Source: Sphingomonas sp. BGYR3
GTDB lineage: Bacteria; Pseudomonadota; Alphaproteobacteria; Sphingomonadales; Sphingomonadaceae
Direction of reading: 5' to 3'
NCBI RefSeq assembly: GCF_025153455.1
Contig: NZ_JANZNT010000001.1
Span: 1,746,001 to 1,810,000 of the forward strand
Length of the DNA stretch: 64,000 bases
The notes beneath the pieces were generated by a model that was not told where the DNA came from, ran no database searches, and saw only the letters and a program-made list of their open reading frames with translations. Both the position numbers and the translations under genes were made by a program. Positions 56,942 to 64,000 of this stretch are shown piece by piece (position 1 is the stretch's first letter; each line of letters opens with the position of its first letter).

Positions 56942-58792
56942 CTACGCCGCCGCTCTGCGTCGTGCGTGCAGATGGATCGCCGCCAGCGCGGCGGGGGTGA
57001 TGCCGCGGATGCGCGATGCCTCGCCCATGGTCTGCGGCCGCGCCTTGCCCAATCGCTCAATCATTTCCAGCGACAGGCCGGGCACTGCAGCAAAATCGAA
57101 CGTCGCGGCCAGCGGCTCGTTCTCGCTTGCCCTCAGCGCGGCAATCTCCGCCTCCTGCCGCTCCAGATAGGGGGCGTAGCGCGCATCCTCGACTGCTTCG
57201 GACAATAGCGCCGGATCATGCTGCTCGCGGCACCCCGGCAGCAATTGATCGATGGTGACGTCATTCAGCCGCAGCCATTCGCTGACCGGCTTTCGCGCAC
57301 CATCCTGTGCCACCGCCAGCCCCAGCGCGGCCAGCTGAGCCGCCGTCATCCGCGTATCGAACGCCGCCCTGATATCTGTCAGCGCCGCTTCGCGCGCATC
57401 CAGGTGACGGATACGCTCCGGCGACAGGCACCCCAGCGCCCGACCGATCGCGCCAAGCCGCGCCTCCGCATTATCCGCCCGCAGGCGCAACCGGTATTCG
57501 GCCCGCGCGGTCAGCATCCGATAGGGTTCGGTCACCCCCTGAATCACCAGATCGTCGATCATCACAGCCAGGTAACTGGTCGCCCGGTCCAGCAGCAGCG
57601 GTTCGATGTTCAGCGCATGGGCCGCCGCATTTGCCCCCGCGATCAGCCCCTGCCCCGCCGCTTCCTCATACCCCGTCGTGCCATTGATCTGCCCGGCACA
57701 GAACAGCCCCGGGATCGCCTGCAACGCCAACCGGTGATCCAGCGCGCGCGGATCGACATAGTCATATTCCACCGCATATCCCGGCGTCACGATCTCGGCC
57801 CGCGACAGGCCGGGCATGGATCGCACCATCGCCAGCTGAACATCGGTGGGCAGCGATGTCGAAATGCCGTTGGGATAGACCAGATGGCTGTCCAGCCCCT
57901 CCGGCTCCAGAAACACCTGATGCCCGTCGCGATCGCCAAAGCGGTGAATCTTGTCCTCGATCGACGGGCAGTACCGCGGACCCGCCGCCCCGATGGCGCC
58001 CGTGAACAAGGGCGATCGATCCAGCGACGCGCGGATGATCTCATGGCTGTGCGCCGTGGTCCGCGTCATCGCACAGAACAGCTGGGGCAGCGGCCGCCCG
58101 CCCCGGGTCATCGGCGACATCGTCCAATGGTCATCATCCGACGGCTGTTCGTCCAGCACCGCCCAGTCGATCGTCCGCCCGTCCAGGCGCGGCGGCGTTC
58201 CGGTCTTTAACCGGGCGAGCGGCAGGCCCTGTTCGCGCAGCTGTCGGCCCAGCTCGATGGCCGACCGTTCATCGACGCGCCCGCCGGTGCCCCGCTCCTC
58301 GCCGCGAAAGATTCGCCCGCCCAGAAAGGTGCCCGTGGCCAGCACGATCGCCGGGGCCAGCAGTTCGCGCCCGTCGGCAAGTCGGATACCGGCCGCCGCG
58401 CCATCCGGATGCCGGATCAGCGCCTCGGCCTCCCCCTCGATCAGGGTCAGCCCGCGCTGAGCCCTCAGCATGGACTGGATGGCGGCGGCATAGCGCACTC
58501 GGTCGGCCTGTACGCGCGGCCCCTGAACCGCGGCACCCTTGCTGCGGTTGAGCAAACGGTAATGGATCGCCGCCAGGTCCGCCGCCCGGGCGATCAGGCC
58601 GTCCAGCGCATCGACTTCCCGGACCAGATGCCCCTTGCCCAAGCCGCCGATCGCGGGGTTGCACGACATCGCACCCAGTTTCGACAGGTCGAAACTGACC
58701 AGCGCCGTGCGCGCACCGCGACGGGCGGCCATGGCCGCCGCCTCGGTTCCGGCATGGCCGCCACCGATCACGATCACGTCGAATGTGCTCAT
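56942..58792 (-). CDS. mnmG: tRNA uridine-5-carboxymethylaminomethyl modification enzyme MnmG (GidA)
   Basis: A 616-residue FAD enzyme which with MnmE makes cmnm5U34 in tRNA. FAD motif [10 protein letters not shown] (about 10-19), [44 protein letters not shown] and the C-terminal [15 protein letters not shown] are seen. Start at 58792 ([12 protein letters not shown]). A parS site lies in the 64-base gap from mnmE. Confidence 0.97.
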   Translation of the reverse strand: MSTFDVIVIGGGHAGTEAAAMAARRGARTALVSFDLSKLGAMSCNPAIGGLGKGHLVREVDALDGLIARAADLAAIHYRLLNRSKGAAVQGPRVQADRVRYAAAIQSMLRAQRGLTLIEGEAEALIRHPDGAAAGIRLADGRELLAPAIVLATGTFLGGRIFRGEERGTGGRVDERSAIELGRQLREQGLPLARLKTGTPPRLDGRTIDWAVLDEQPSDDDHWTMSPMTRGGRPLPQLFCAMTRTTAHSHEIIRASLDRSPLFTGAIGAAGPRYCPSIEDKIHRFGDRDGHQVFLEPEGLDSHLVYPNGISTSLPTDVQLAMVRSMPGLSRAEIVTPGYAVEYDYVDPRALDHRLALQAIPGLFCAGQINGTTGYEEAAGQGLIAGANAAAHALNIEPLLLDRATSYLAVMIDDLVIQGVTEPYRMLTARAEYRLRLRADNAEARLGAIGRALGCLSPERIRHLDAREAALTDIRAAFDTRMTAAQLAALGLAVAQDGARKPVSEWLRLNDVTIDQLLPGCREQHDPALLSEAVEDARYAPYLERQEAEIAALRASENEPLAATFDFAAVPGLSLEMIERLGKARPQTMGEASRIRGITPAALAAIHLHARRRAAA

Positions 58793-58840
58793 GCCACCGC
58801 CGTTATCGCAGCTTGGCGGTCGGGTCAAAATCGGGTTGAG

Positions 58841-58856
58841 TGTTTCACGTGAAACA
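58841..58856. other. parS: parS site abutting the mnmE stop codon
   Basis: A second perfect TGTTTCACGTGAAACA, ending immediately before the mnmE stop codon on the minus strand, in the mnmE-mnmG gap. Confidence 0.95.
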
Positions 58857-60146
58857 TCACTTGCCGATGCAGAACCGGCTGAACAACATGTCCAGCATCG
58901 CCTCCGTATCCGCCCGCCCCGTTACCCGGTCAAAGGCGAGCCGCGCCGCGCGAAGCTCCTCCGCCAGGATCAGCGGGTCGAACGCGCTACTTGCCGAGCG
59001 CACATGATCGGCCGCACCCGCGATCAACGCCGCCTGCCGCCGGTTCAGCACCGTCTCGTCCAGCCTCGGCACCAGTGCCCTGGCCCGTCGGTCCAGCTCG
59101 GACCATAGCGTATCCAACCCCTCGCCCCGCGCGGCGGACAGGGGGATGCGCCCTTCCGGCACCTCTGCCCGTTCCGGCACATCGCACCGGGCGTGGATCA
59201 GCACCGCGTCCGCAACCGGCGACGGCGCATCCCCCAACCACAACAGGATGTCCGCCGCCGCCATCGCGCTCAACGACCGTTCGATGCCGATGGCTTCGAT
59301 CGCATCCTCGGTCGCCTCTGCCAGTCCGGCGGTATCGGTGAACAGCCAGGCCAGCCCGCCCTGCTGCACCGGCACCTCGATCCGGTCTCGCGTCGTGCCG
59401 GCAATCGGGGAAACAATGGCAGCGTCCCGCTGGGTCAGGGCATTGATCAGCGTCGATTTGCCGGCATTGGGCGGCCCGGCCAGCACGACCCGGATGCCGT
59501 CGCGCAATCGTTCGACCGGCGGGTTGGCCAGCACCGCTGCCATCTCGTCCGCCAGCGATGCCGCACCGGTCCGGATCGCATCCAGCGCCGCCGGGTCGGC
59601 ATCCACATCGCCCTCGTCCCCGTGATCCAGTACGGCCTCGATCCCAGCGGACAGGGTCAGCAGCCGTGCCTGCCACCCCTCCACCCGCCGACGCACCGCG
59701 CCCTCGGCACTGGCCAGCGCGGCCCGCCGCTGGCTCTCCGTCTCGGCAGAGAGCAGATCGCCCAGCCCTTCCGCTTCGGTCAGGTCAATGCGGCCATTGG
59801 CCAGCGCCCGCCGGGTAAACTCGCCCGGCTCCGCTCGCCGCAATCCGGGCATGGCCGCCAGCACCGCCTCGATCCGGGCCACCACCGCGCGCCCGCCATG
59901 AACGTGCAACTCGGCCAGATCCTCGCCCGTTGCTGTCGCTGGTCCGGGAAAGAGCAGGATCAGCGCATCGTCCAGCGGCGATCCATCCGCCGGATCGGTC
60001 AACCGGCGCAGCGCCGCCCGGCGCGCCTCGGGCAGGCGCGTGGTCAGCGCAGCCACCGACGCCATCGCATCGGGACCGCTGATCCGGATAACCCCGATGG
60101 CCGCGGGCGGCATCCCGCTCGACAGGGCGAAAATGGTGTCCGTCAT
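58857..60146 (-). CDS. mnmE: tRNA modification GTPase MnmE
   Basis: A 429-residue GTPase partner of MnmG. N-terminal tetrahydrofolate-binding domain ([20 protein letters not shown]), helical domain, G domain with G1 [10 protein letters not shown]2 AGTTRD, G3 DTAG, and C-terminal catalytic CIGK. The G4 motif expected as NKxD is degenerate (IHARCD), with only the Asp kept. Size is slightly short (E. coli 454). Confidence 0.95.
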   Translation of the reverse strand: MTDTIFALSSGMPPAAIGVIRISGPDAMASVAALTTRLPEARRAALRRLTDPADGSPLDDALILLFPGPATATGEDLAELHVHGGRAVVARIEAVLAAMPGLRRAEPGEFTRRALANGRIDLTEAEGLGDLLSAETESQRRAALASAEGAVRRRVEGWQARLLTLSAGIEAVLDHGDEGDVDADPAALDAIRTGAASLADEMAAVLANPPVERLRDGIRVVLAGPPNAGKSTLINALTQRDAAIVSPIAGTTRDRIEVPVQQGGLAWLFTDTAGLAEATEDAIEAIGIERSLSAMAAADILLWLGDAPSPVADAVLIHARCDVPERAEVPEGRIPLSAARGEGLDTLWSELDRRARALVPRLDETVLNRRQAALIAGAADHVRSASSAFDPLILAEELRAARLAFDRVTGRADTEAMLDMLFSRFCIGK

Positions 60147-60182
60147 GCGCTGGCCTTAGCCGATCGGCACGATGATGCGAAT

Positions 60183-60422
60183 TCAGCCGTCGCGCTTTCC
60201 ACCCATGCCCGCCTCGAACATCCCGCGCCAGAAATTCAGGCCCGCCTCGCCCATCGGGCTCCAGCTGCGCATCATCTGTTCCATCAGTTCGGGGCTCGCC
60301 CCCTTTTCCAGCGTGTCGACCATCATCGCGATGTATCGATCATGGACGGGGGTGAAATCGGGAAGGCCCATGGCGCGCCGGGCTTCCTCGGGCGTGCAAT
60401 CGACCTCGACATTGATCTTCAT
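60183..60422 (-). CDS. DUF6489 family protein
   Basis: A 79-residue protein starting MKINVEVDCTPEEARRAMGLPD, matching DUF6489, with a mid-region TPVHDRYIAMMVDTL and the Met/Trp-rich MEQMMRSWSPMGEAGLNFWRGM. Function is unknown; phasin-like granule association has been suggested by composition only. It lies upstream of mnmE by 36 bases, same direction. Confidence 0.8.
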   Translation of the reverse strand: MKINVEVDCTPEEARRAMGLPDFTPVHDRYIAMMVDTLEKGASPELMEQMMRSWSPMGEAGLNFWRGMFEAGMGGKRDG

Positions 60423-60766
60423 CGGCGGCCTTTCGGAACAGCATCTGCGCCGGACGAACCCGGCGATGAACGCCGACTATGCGCGGGAAACGAGCCTCTC
60501 CGCAATGCCAATACCCGATCCCGTTTCTATTCAAGACAAAACCATTATGCCTCAATAACTTGATCCGCCTTTACACAGGACTGTCCGACACCTGTCCTTA
60601 TGGTGTCCACAGCTTATCCACAGCCCCCGCGCATGGCCCCGCCGCAAAATCCGGCGCCATCGACGCGCCCGCCATTGTCTGGCTCCATGCCGCTTCCCAT
60701 AGTCGTTGGCGTCTTCCCCCCGACCGCCGCCCCCCAGGCGAGCGGCATCCCAATCGGAGTATGCTC
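60423..60766. other. 344-base divergent intergenic region with DnaA boxes
   Basis: No gene is evident. An AT-rich patch (about 60526-60564) is followed by DnaA-box-like sites in one orientation: CTTTACACA (60569-60577, one mismatch), GTGTCCACA (60603-60611, two mismatches) and perfect TTATCCACA (60614-60622). The last two are 11 bases apart, one helical turn. Promoters of the flanking divergent genes must also lie here. Confidence 0.55.
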
Positions 60767-61465
60767 ATGACAGGAACGATCGCCATTCAGCCGCTGGACG
60801 GCACGGGCAGCTTCAATGCCTATCTTGCCGAACCGGCGGGCACGCCGCGCGGCGCGATCGTGGTGATTCAGGAGATTTTCGGCGTCAATGCCGGTATCCG
60901 CCGCAAATGCGATCGGCTGGCAGAGGCCGGGTATCTGGCCATCGCGCCGGATCTGTTCTGGCGGCTGGAACCGGGGATCGAGCTGGATCCCGATGTCGAA
61001 CCGGAATTTCAGCGCGCGCTCGACCTGATGGGTCAGTTCGATCAGGATCGCGGCATTCACGATATCAAGGCGACGATCGACGCGGCGCGCGAACGGATTG
61101 GCGGCGGCAAGGTCGGCGCCGTCGGCTACTGTCTTGGCGGGCGGCTTGCCTATATGACCGCGGCACGGACGGACGTGGATGCAACCGTCGGCTATTATGC
61201 GGTCGGCATCGACAATCTGCTGAACGAAAGCCAGGCGATTTCACGGCCGCTGATGCTGCACATCGCCGGCAATGACGGGTTCGTTCCCGCCGATGTTCAG
61301 GCCGCAATGCACGCGGGCCTTGGCGATCATTCGCAGGTCATCCTGCACGACTATCCGGGCGAGGATCACGGCTTTGCCACCGAAATGGGCAAGCGTCGTT
61401 CGGAAAGCGCGGCGCAGATGGCGGATCAGCGGACCGCCGAATTCTTCGCCAGCCATATCGGCTGA
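60767..61465 (+). CDS. Dienelactone hydrolase family protein
   Basis: A 232-residue alpha/beta hydrolase. Nucleophile Cys in VGYCLGGRL, Asp in AGNDGFVPA and His in GEDHGFA make the dienelactone hydrolase triad. EIFGVNAGIRRKCDRLAEAGYLAIAPDLFWR is the family opening. GGAGT lies 6 bases before the ATG at 60767. Acts on carboxylic esters or lactones; substrate unknown. Confidence 0.92.
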   Translation: MTGTIAIQPLDGTGSFNAYLAEPAGTPRGAIVVIQEIFGVNAGIRRKCDRLAEAGYLAIAPDLFWRLEPGIELDPDVEPEFQRALDLMGQFDQDRGIHDIKATIDAARERIGGGKVGAVGYCLGGRLAYMTAARTDVDATVGYYAVGIDNLLNESQAISRPLMLHIAGNDGFVPADVQAAMHAGLGDHSQVILHDYPGEDHGFATEMGKRRSESAAQMADQRTAEFFASHIG

Positions 61466-61476
61466 CCCAATGAGAA

Positions 61477-61500
61477 GGGCGGCGGGATCATCCGCCGCCC
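61477..61500. terminator. Hairpin between convergent dienelactone hydrolase and terC genes
   Basis: GGGCGGCGG (61477-61485) and CCGCCGCCC (61492-61500) form a perfect 9-base stem with a 6-base loop, a likely two-way terminator. T tracts are weak on both strands. Confidence 0.6.
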
Positions 61501-61517
61501 CATTCCATGCCGGTGCC

Positions 61518-62249
61518 TCAGGCGAACAGGCTCAGGATACCCGGCGTTTCACCGCCGCCGACCCATCCTTCATAGATCATGCGGAACGCCACGAACACGA
61601 TCACCGCCAGGCCGATATAGGCGATCCAGCGATACCGGTCGATCAACTGGGCGATGGCATTGGCGGCCAGGCCCATCAGCGCCACCGACAGCAACAGGCC
61701 GACGACCAGGATGCCCGGATGCTCGCGCGCCGCACCGGCGACGGCCAGCACATTGTCCAGGCTCATCGACACATCAGCAACCGCCACGGCCCATGCCGCG
61801 CCGACAAAGCTCTTGGCGGGCTTCAGGCCGGAATCCTCGTCTCCCGAAACTTCCGGCGATCCGGCGCTCTGCCCCGCACCCTCCCGGATTTCCCGCCAGA
61901 ATTTCCAGCTGACCCACAACAGCAAAAGGCCGCCGGCAAAGATCAGGCCGACAATGCCCATCAGCCAGCTGACGATCAGCGCAAAGGCGATGCGCAGCAC
62001 CAGCGCCGCGCCAATGCCGATCAGGATCACCTTCTTGCGCTGATCCGCGGGCAATCCGGCGGCCAGCGCACCGACGACGATCGCATTGTCGCCGGCCAGC
62101 ACCAGGTCGATCATCAGCACCGAACCGAATGCAGCCAGCGCCGCCGGCTCACCCAGGTTGGAAAAATCCTTGACGATGTTGGCCCAGATGTCGGCGGGCG
62201 ACCCCAGCCCCTGGGCGGCAACGGCAGCATGATAGAACAGATCGAGCAT
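61518..62249 (-). CDS. TerC family membrane protein
   Basis: A 243-residue inner-membrane protein with about seven helices in two groups joined by a cytoplasmic acidic loop (about 122-146). Acidic residues for metal binding are in VLMIDLVLAGDNAIVVGALA and VADVSMSLDNVLAVAGAA. TerC relatives (Alx, MeeF/YceF) export manganese or load metal to exoenzymes. It lies downstream of rho with a strong leader hairpin. Confidence 0.92.
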   Translation of the reverse strand: MLDLFYHAAVAAQGLGSPADIWANIVKDFSNLGEPAALAAFGSVLMIDLVLAGDNAIVVGALAAGLPADQRKKVILIGIGAALVLRIAFALIVSWLMGIVGLIFAGGLLLLWVSWKFWREIREGAGQSAGSPEVSGDEDSGLKPAKSFVGAAWAVAVADVSMSLDNVLAVAGAAREHPGILVVGLLLSVALMGLAANAIAQLIDRYRWIAYIGLAVIVFVAFRMIYEGWVGGGETPGILSLFA

Positions 62250-62263
62250 TCCGCGCTCCTAAT

Positions 62264-62301
62264 GACGATGGCGGCCACCGCCAAGCGGAACCGCCATCGT
62301 C
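62264..62301 (-). promoter_or_regulatory. Leader hairpin just upstream of terC
   Basis: Perfect 11-base arms GACGATGGCGG / CCGCCATCGTC (62301-62291 and 62274-62264 on the minus strand) around a 16-base loop end about 4 bases before the ribosome site AGGAG. The position suits attenuation or occlusion of translation. Confidence 0.5.
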
Positions 62302-62324
62302 TGAACATTGCTGGCTTCTATGGG

Positions 62325-62352
62325 TTGCAGGCGATGGTGCCACCGCCTGCAA
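62325..62352 (-). terminator. Hairpin after rho
   Basis: TTGCAGGCG and CGCCTGCAA (9-base stem, 10-base loop) begin 7 bases after the rho stop. No T run follows, so termination strength is uncertain. Confidence 0.45.
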
Positions 62353-62358
62353 AACGCA

Positions 62359-63615
62359 TCACTGATTCATGGAATCGAAGAAATCGTCGTTCGACTTGGA
62401 ATCCTTCATCTTGTCGAGCAGGAAGTCCATGGCGTCGGTCGTGCCCATCTGCATCAGGATGCGGCGCAGGACCCACATCTTGGACAGCTTGGACTTGTCG
62501 ACCAGCAGCTCTTCCTTGCGGGTGCCGGACTTGCCGACGTCCATCGCCGGGAAAATGCGCTTGTCGGCAACCTTGCGGTCCAGCACGATTTCCGAATTGC
62601 CCGTGCCCTTGAACTCTTCAAAGATCACTTCGTCCATCTTGGACCCGGTATCGATCAGCGCGGTGGCGATGATGGACAGCGAACCGCCCTCTTCGATGTT
62701 GCGGGCGGCACCAAAGAACCGCTTGGGCCGCTGCAGCGCATTGGCATCGACACCGCCGGTCAGCACCTTGCCCGATGACGGGACGACGGTGTTGTACGCG
62801 CGGCCAAGCCGGGTGATCGAATCCAGCAGGATGACGACATCCTTCTTGTGCTCGACCAGGCGCTTGGCCTTTTCGATGACCATTTCGGCGACCTGCACGT
62901 GACGCGTGGCGGGCTCGTCAAAGGTGGAGCTGACCACCTCGCCCTTCACGCTGCGCTGCATGTCGGTCACTTCCTCGGGCCGCTCGTCGATCAGCAGGAC
63001 CAGCAGGAACACCTCGGGGTGATTGTCGGTGATCGCCTTGGCGATGTTCTGCAGCATCACCGTCTTGCCGACGCGCGGCGGCGCGACGATCAGCGTGCGC
63101 TGACCCTTGCCCTGCGGGCTGACGATATCGATGACGCGGGCGGACTTGTCCTTCTGCGTCGGGTCGAACGGGTCCAGCTTCAGCTTCTGGTCGGGATAAA
63201 GCGGGGTCAGGTTGTCGAAATTGACGCGGTGGCGCACCGCATCGGGATCGTCGAAATTGACCTTGTTCAGCTTGGTCAGCGCGAAATAGCGTTCGCCGTC
63301 CTTGGGCGCGCGAACCTCGCCCTCCACGGTATCGCCGGTGCGCAGGCCGAATTTGCGGACCTGATTCGGGCTGACATAGATGTCGTCGGGACCGGCCAGG
63401 TAATTGGCCTCGGGCGAGCGCAGAAAGCCAAAGCCGTCCTGCAGCACTTCGATGGTGCCTTCGCCCATGATCTGTTCGCCGTTATCGGCCTGCGCCTTCA
63501 GGATGGCGAACATCAGGTCCTGCTTGCGCAGCGTCGAGGCGCTTTCCACGCCCAGCGCTTCGGCCATGCCGACCAGTTCGGCCGGCGGTGTCTTTTTCAA
63601 ATCTTTAAGGTGCAT
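62359..63615 (-). CDS. rho: Transcription termination factor Rho
   Basis: A 418-residue hexameric RNA helicase. N-terminal domain [22 protein letters not shown], the RNA-binding cold-shock fold with DGFGFLRS, P-loop APPRVGKT, Walker [12 protein letters not shown]-loop and the R-loop [18 protein letters not shown] are intact. Length matches the family. It is preceded by a 149-base leader and a TTGACG promoter candidate, where autoregulation usually acts. Confidence 0.97.
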   Translation of the reverse strand: MHLKDLKKTPPAELVGMAEALGVESASTLRKQDLMFAILKAQADNGEQIMGEGTIEVLQDGFGFLRSPEANYLAGPDDIYVSPNQVRKFGLRTGDTVEGEVRAPKDGERYFALTKLNKVNFDDPDAVRHRVNFDNLTPLYPDQKLKLDPFDPTQKDKSARVIDIVSPQGKGQRTLIVAPPRVGKTVMLQNIAKAITDNHPEVFLLVLLIDERPEEVTDMQRSVKGEVVSSTFDEPATRHVQVAEMVIEKAKRLVEHKKDVVILLDSITRLGRAYNTVVPSSGKVLTGGVDANALQRPKRFFGAARNIEEGGSLSIIATALIDTGSKMDEVIFEEFKGTGNSEIVLDRKVADKRIFPAMDVGKSGTRKEELLVDKSKLSKMWVLRRILMQMGTTDAMDFLLDKMKDSKSNDDFFDSMNQ

Positions 63616-63730
63616 CGGATGAATCCGTAGGAGCTTGGGGGGAAATGCCGGCGCAGTTCAGGACGAACGCGCACTGGGCGGGCAAGAAAGCGGGACAGGG
63701 GCGGTGAATGGCCGCCACCCGCTATCCCTT

Positions 63731-63759
63731 CAGGTAAGCGGCCCGCCCTGCCCCGTCAA
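63731..63759 (-). promoter_or_regulatory. Candidate rho promoter
   Basis: On the minus strand TTGACG (63759-63754, five of six -35 bases), a 17-base spacer and TACCTG (63736-63731, weak -10) lie about 116-144 bases upstream of rho, just after the hemJ stop. Confidence 0.35.
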
Positions 63760-63764
63760 GCGGA

Positions 63765-64000
63765 TCAGAAGGGCTGAACGATGGCCAGAATGACGATCAG
63801 CGTGACAGCCAGCGCCGGCACCTCGTTCAGCATCCGCAGCTGGCGGGGTTTCAACGACGCCCGCCCCTTGGCCAGGCCCTTGGCATAGGCGACCGCCCAG
63901 CCATGATATCCGGACAGCAGGACGACGATCAGCAGCTTGGCATGCAGCCATCCCAGCCCCGGCTGCCCGTCGAACAGGCCCAGATGCGCCGCCAGGACCA
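63765..64000 (-). CDS. hemJ: Protoporphyrinogen oxidase HemJ (5' end outside window)
   Basis: The C-terminal 78 residues are visible. They contain WLHAKLLIVVLLSGYHGW with the conserved histidines, the positively charged loop AKGLAKGRASLKPRQLRMLNEVP and the final hydrophobic helix to IVQPF, all typical of HemJ (earlier annotated as CopD-like). HemJ oxidises protoporphyrinogen IX in haem synthesis. Its start lies beyond the right edge, where hemE and the origin are often found. Confidence 0.88.
   Translation of the reverse strand, partial: VLAAHLGLFDGQPGLGWLHAKLLIVVLLSGYHGWAVAYAKGLAKGRASLKPRQLRMLNEVPALAVTLIVILAIVQPF

Noticed and set aside
62250..62358. yybP-ykoY manganese riboswitch ahead of terC
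   Set aside because: None of the conserved loop motifs of that class are present; only generic hairpins are seen.

Overview
The window looks like a Sphingomonas-type alphaproteobacterial chromosome. It is GC-rich (roughly two thirds by eye) and densely packed, with many 4-base ATGA or GTGA start/stop overlaps. It encodes a circularly permuted two-piece tmRNA with tag ANDNEALAIAA, a COQ9 protein, class I fumarase, a TonB receptor of the Oar-like type, and the alphaproteobacterial clusters mnmE-mnmG-rsmG-parA-parB, DUF3576-leuS-lptE-holA and hisC-tyrC. I saw no insertion sequence, prophage, CRISPR array, tRNA or rRNA. This is core chromosome, not an accessory island.

Layout, left part (0-20 kb): a truncated DUF2975 membrane protein with repeated operator-like sites; an EVE-domain protein followed by a secreted GH5 glycosidase; a small Tyr/Arg-rich glycine-zipper protein; a cyclic-nucleotide-domain/thioredoxin-reductase fusion lacking the redox cysteine pair; DUF3297; a LytS/LytTR-type two-component pair and a large TonB receptor; ligA; a PAS-GGDEF-EAL-PilZ protein; class I fumarase with an overlapping metallo-hydrolase; a VOC protein; uvrB.

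Middle (20-46 kb): chorismate mutase diverging from polyprenyl synthase; pirin; ssb; feoAB with a Fur-like site; COQ9; an EamA transporter; an Old Yellow Enzyme; a MATE pump; a zinc-ribbon membrane protein diverging from ftsE-ftsX-ydcF-plsC; hisC-tyrC diverging from metX-metW; the overlapping chain mutY-serine hydrolase-nudC diverging from dciA (DUF721), then a DsbA-like lipoprotein, smc and a DJ-1/PfpI protein.

Right part (46-64 kb): an Rrf2 regulator; ssrA with promoter and terminator; yggS-zinc ribbon-HAD phosphatase; a ThiE-like protein; a predicted outer-membrane protein; DUF3576-leuS-lptE-holA; then mnmE-mnmG-rsmG-parA-parB with two perfect parS sites and one near-match, DUF6489, a dienelactone hydrolase, TerC, rho and the 3' part of hemJ. 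Perfect DnaA boxes at 50.0 and 60.6 kb and the parS cluster place this end close to the replication origin. In many alphaproteobacteria hemE and oriC follow hemJ, so the origin may lie just beyond base 64000. Chromosome partition (ParABS, SMC), replication (DciA, HolA, LigA, SSB) and translation quality control (ssrA, mnmE/G, leuS) dominate the gene content.
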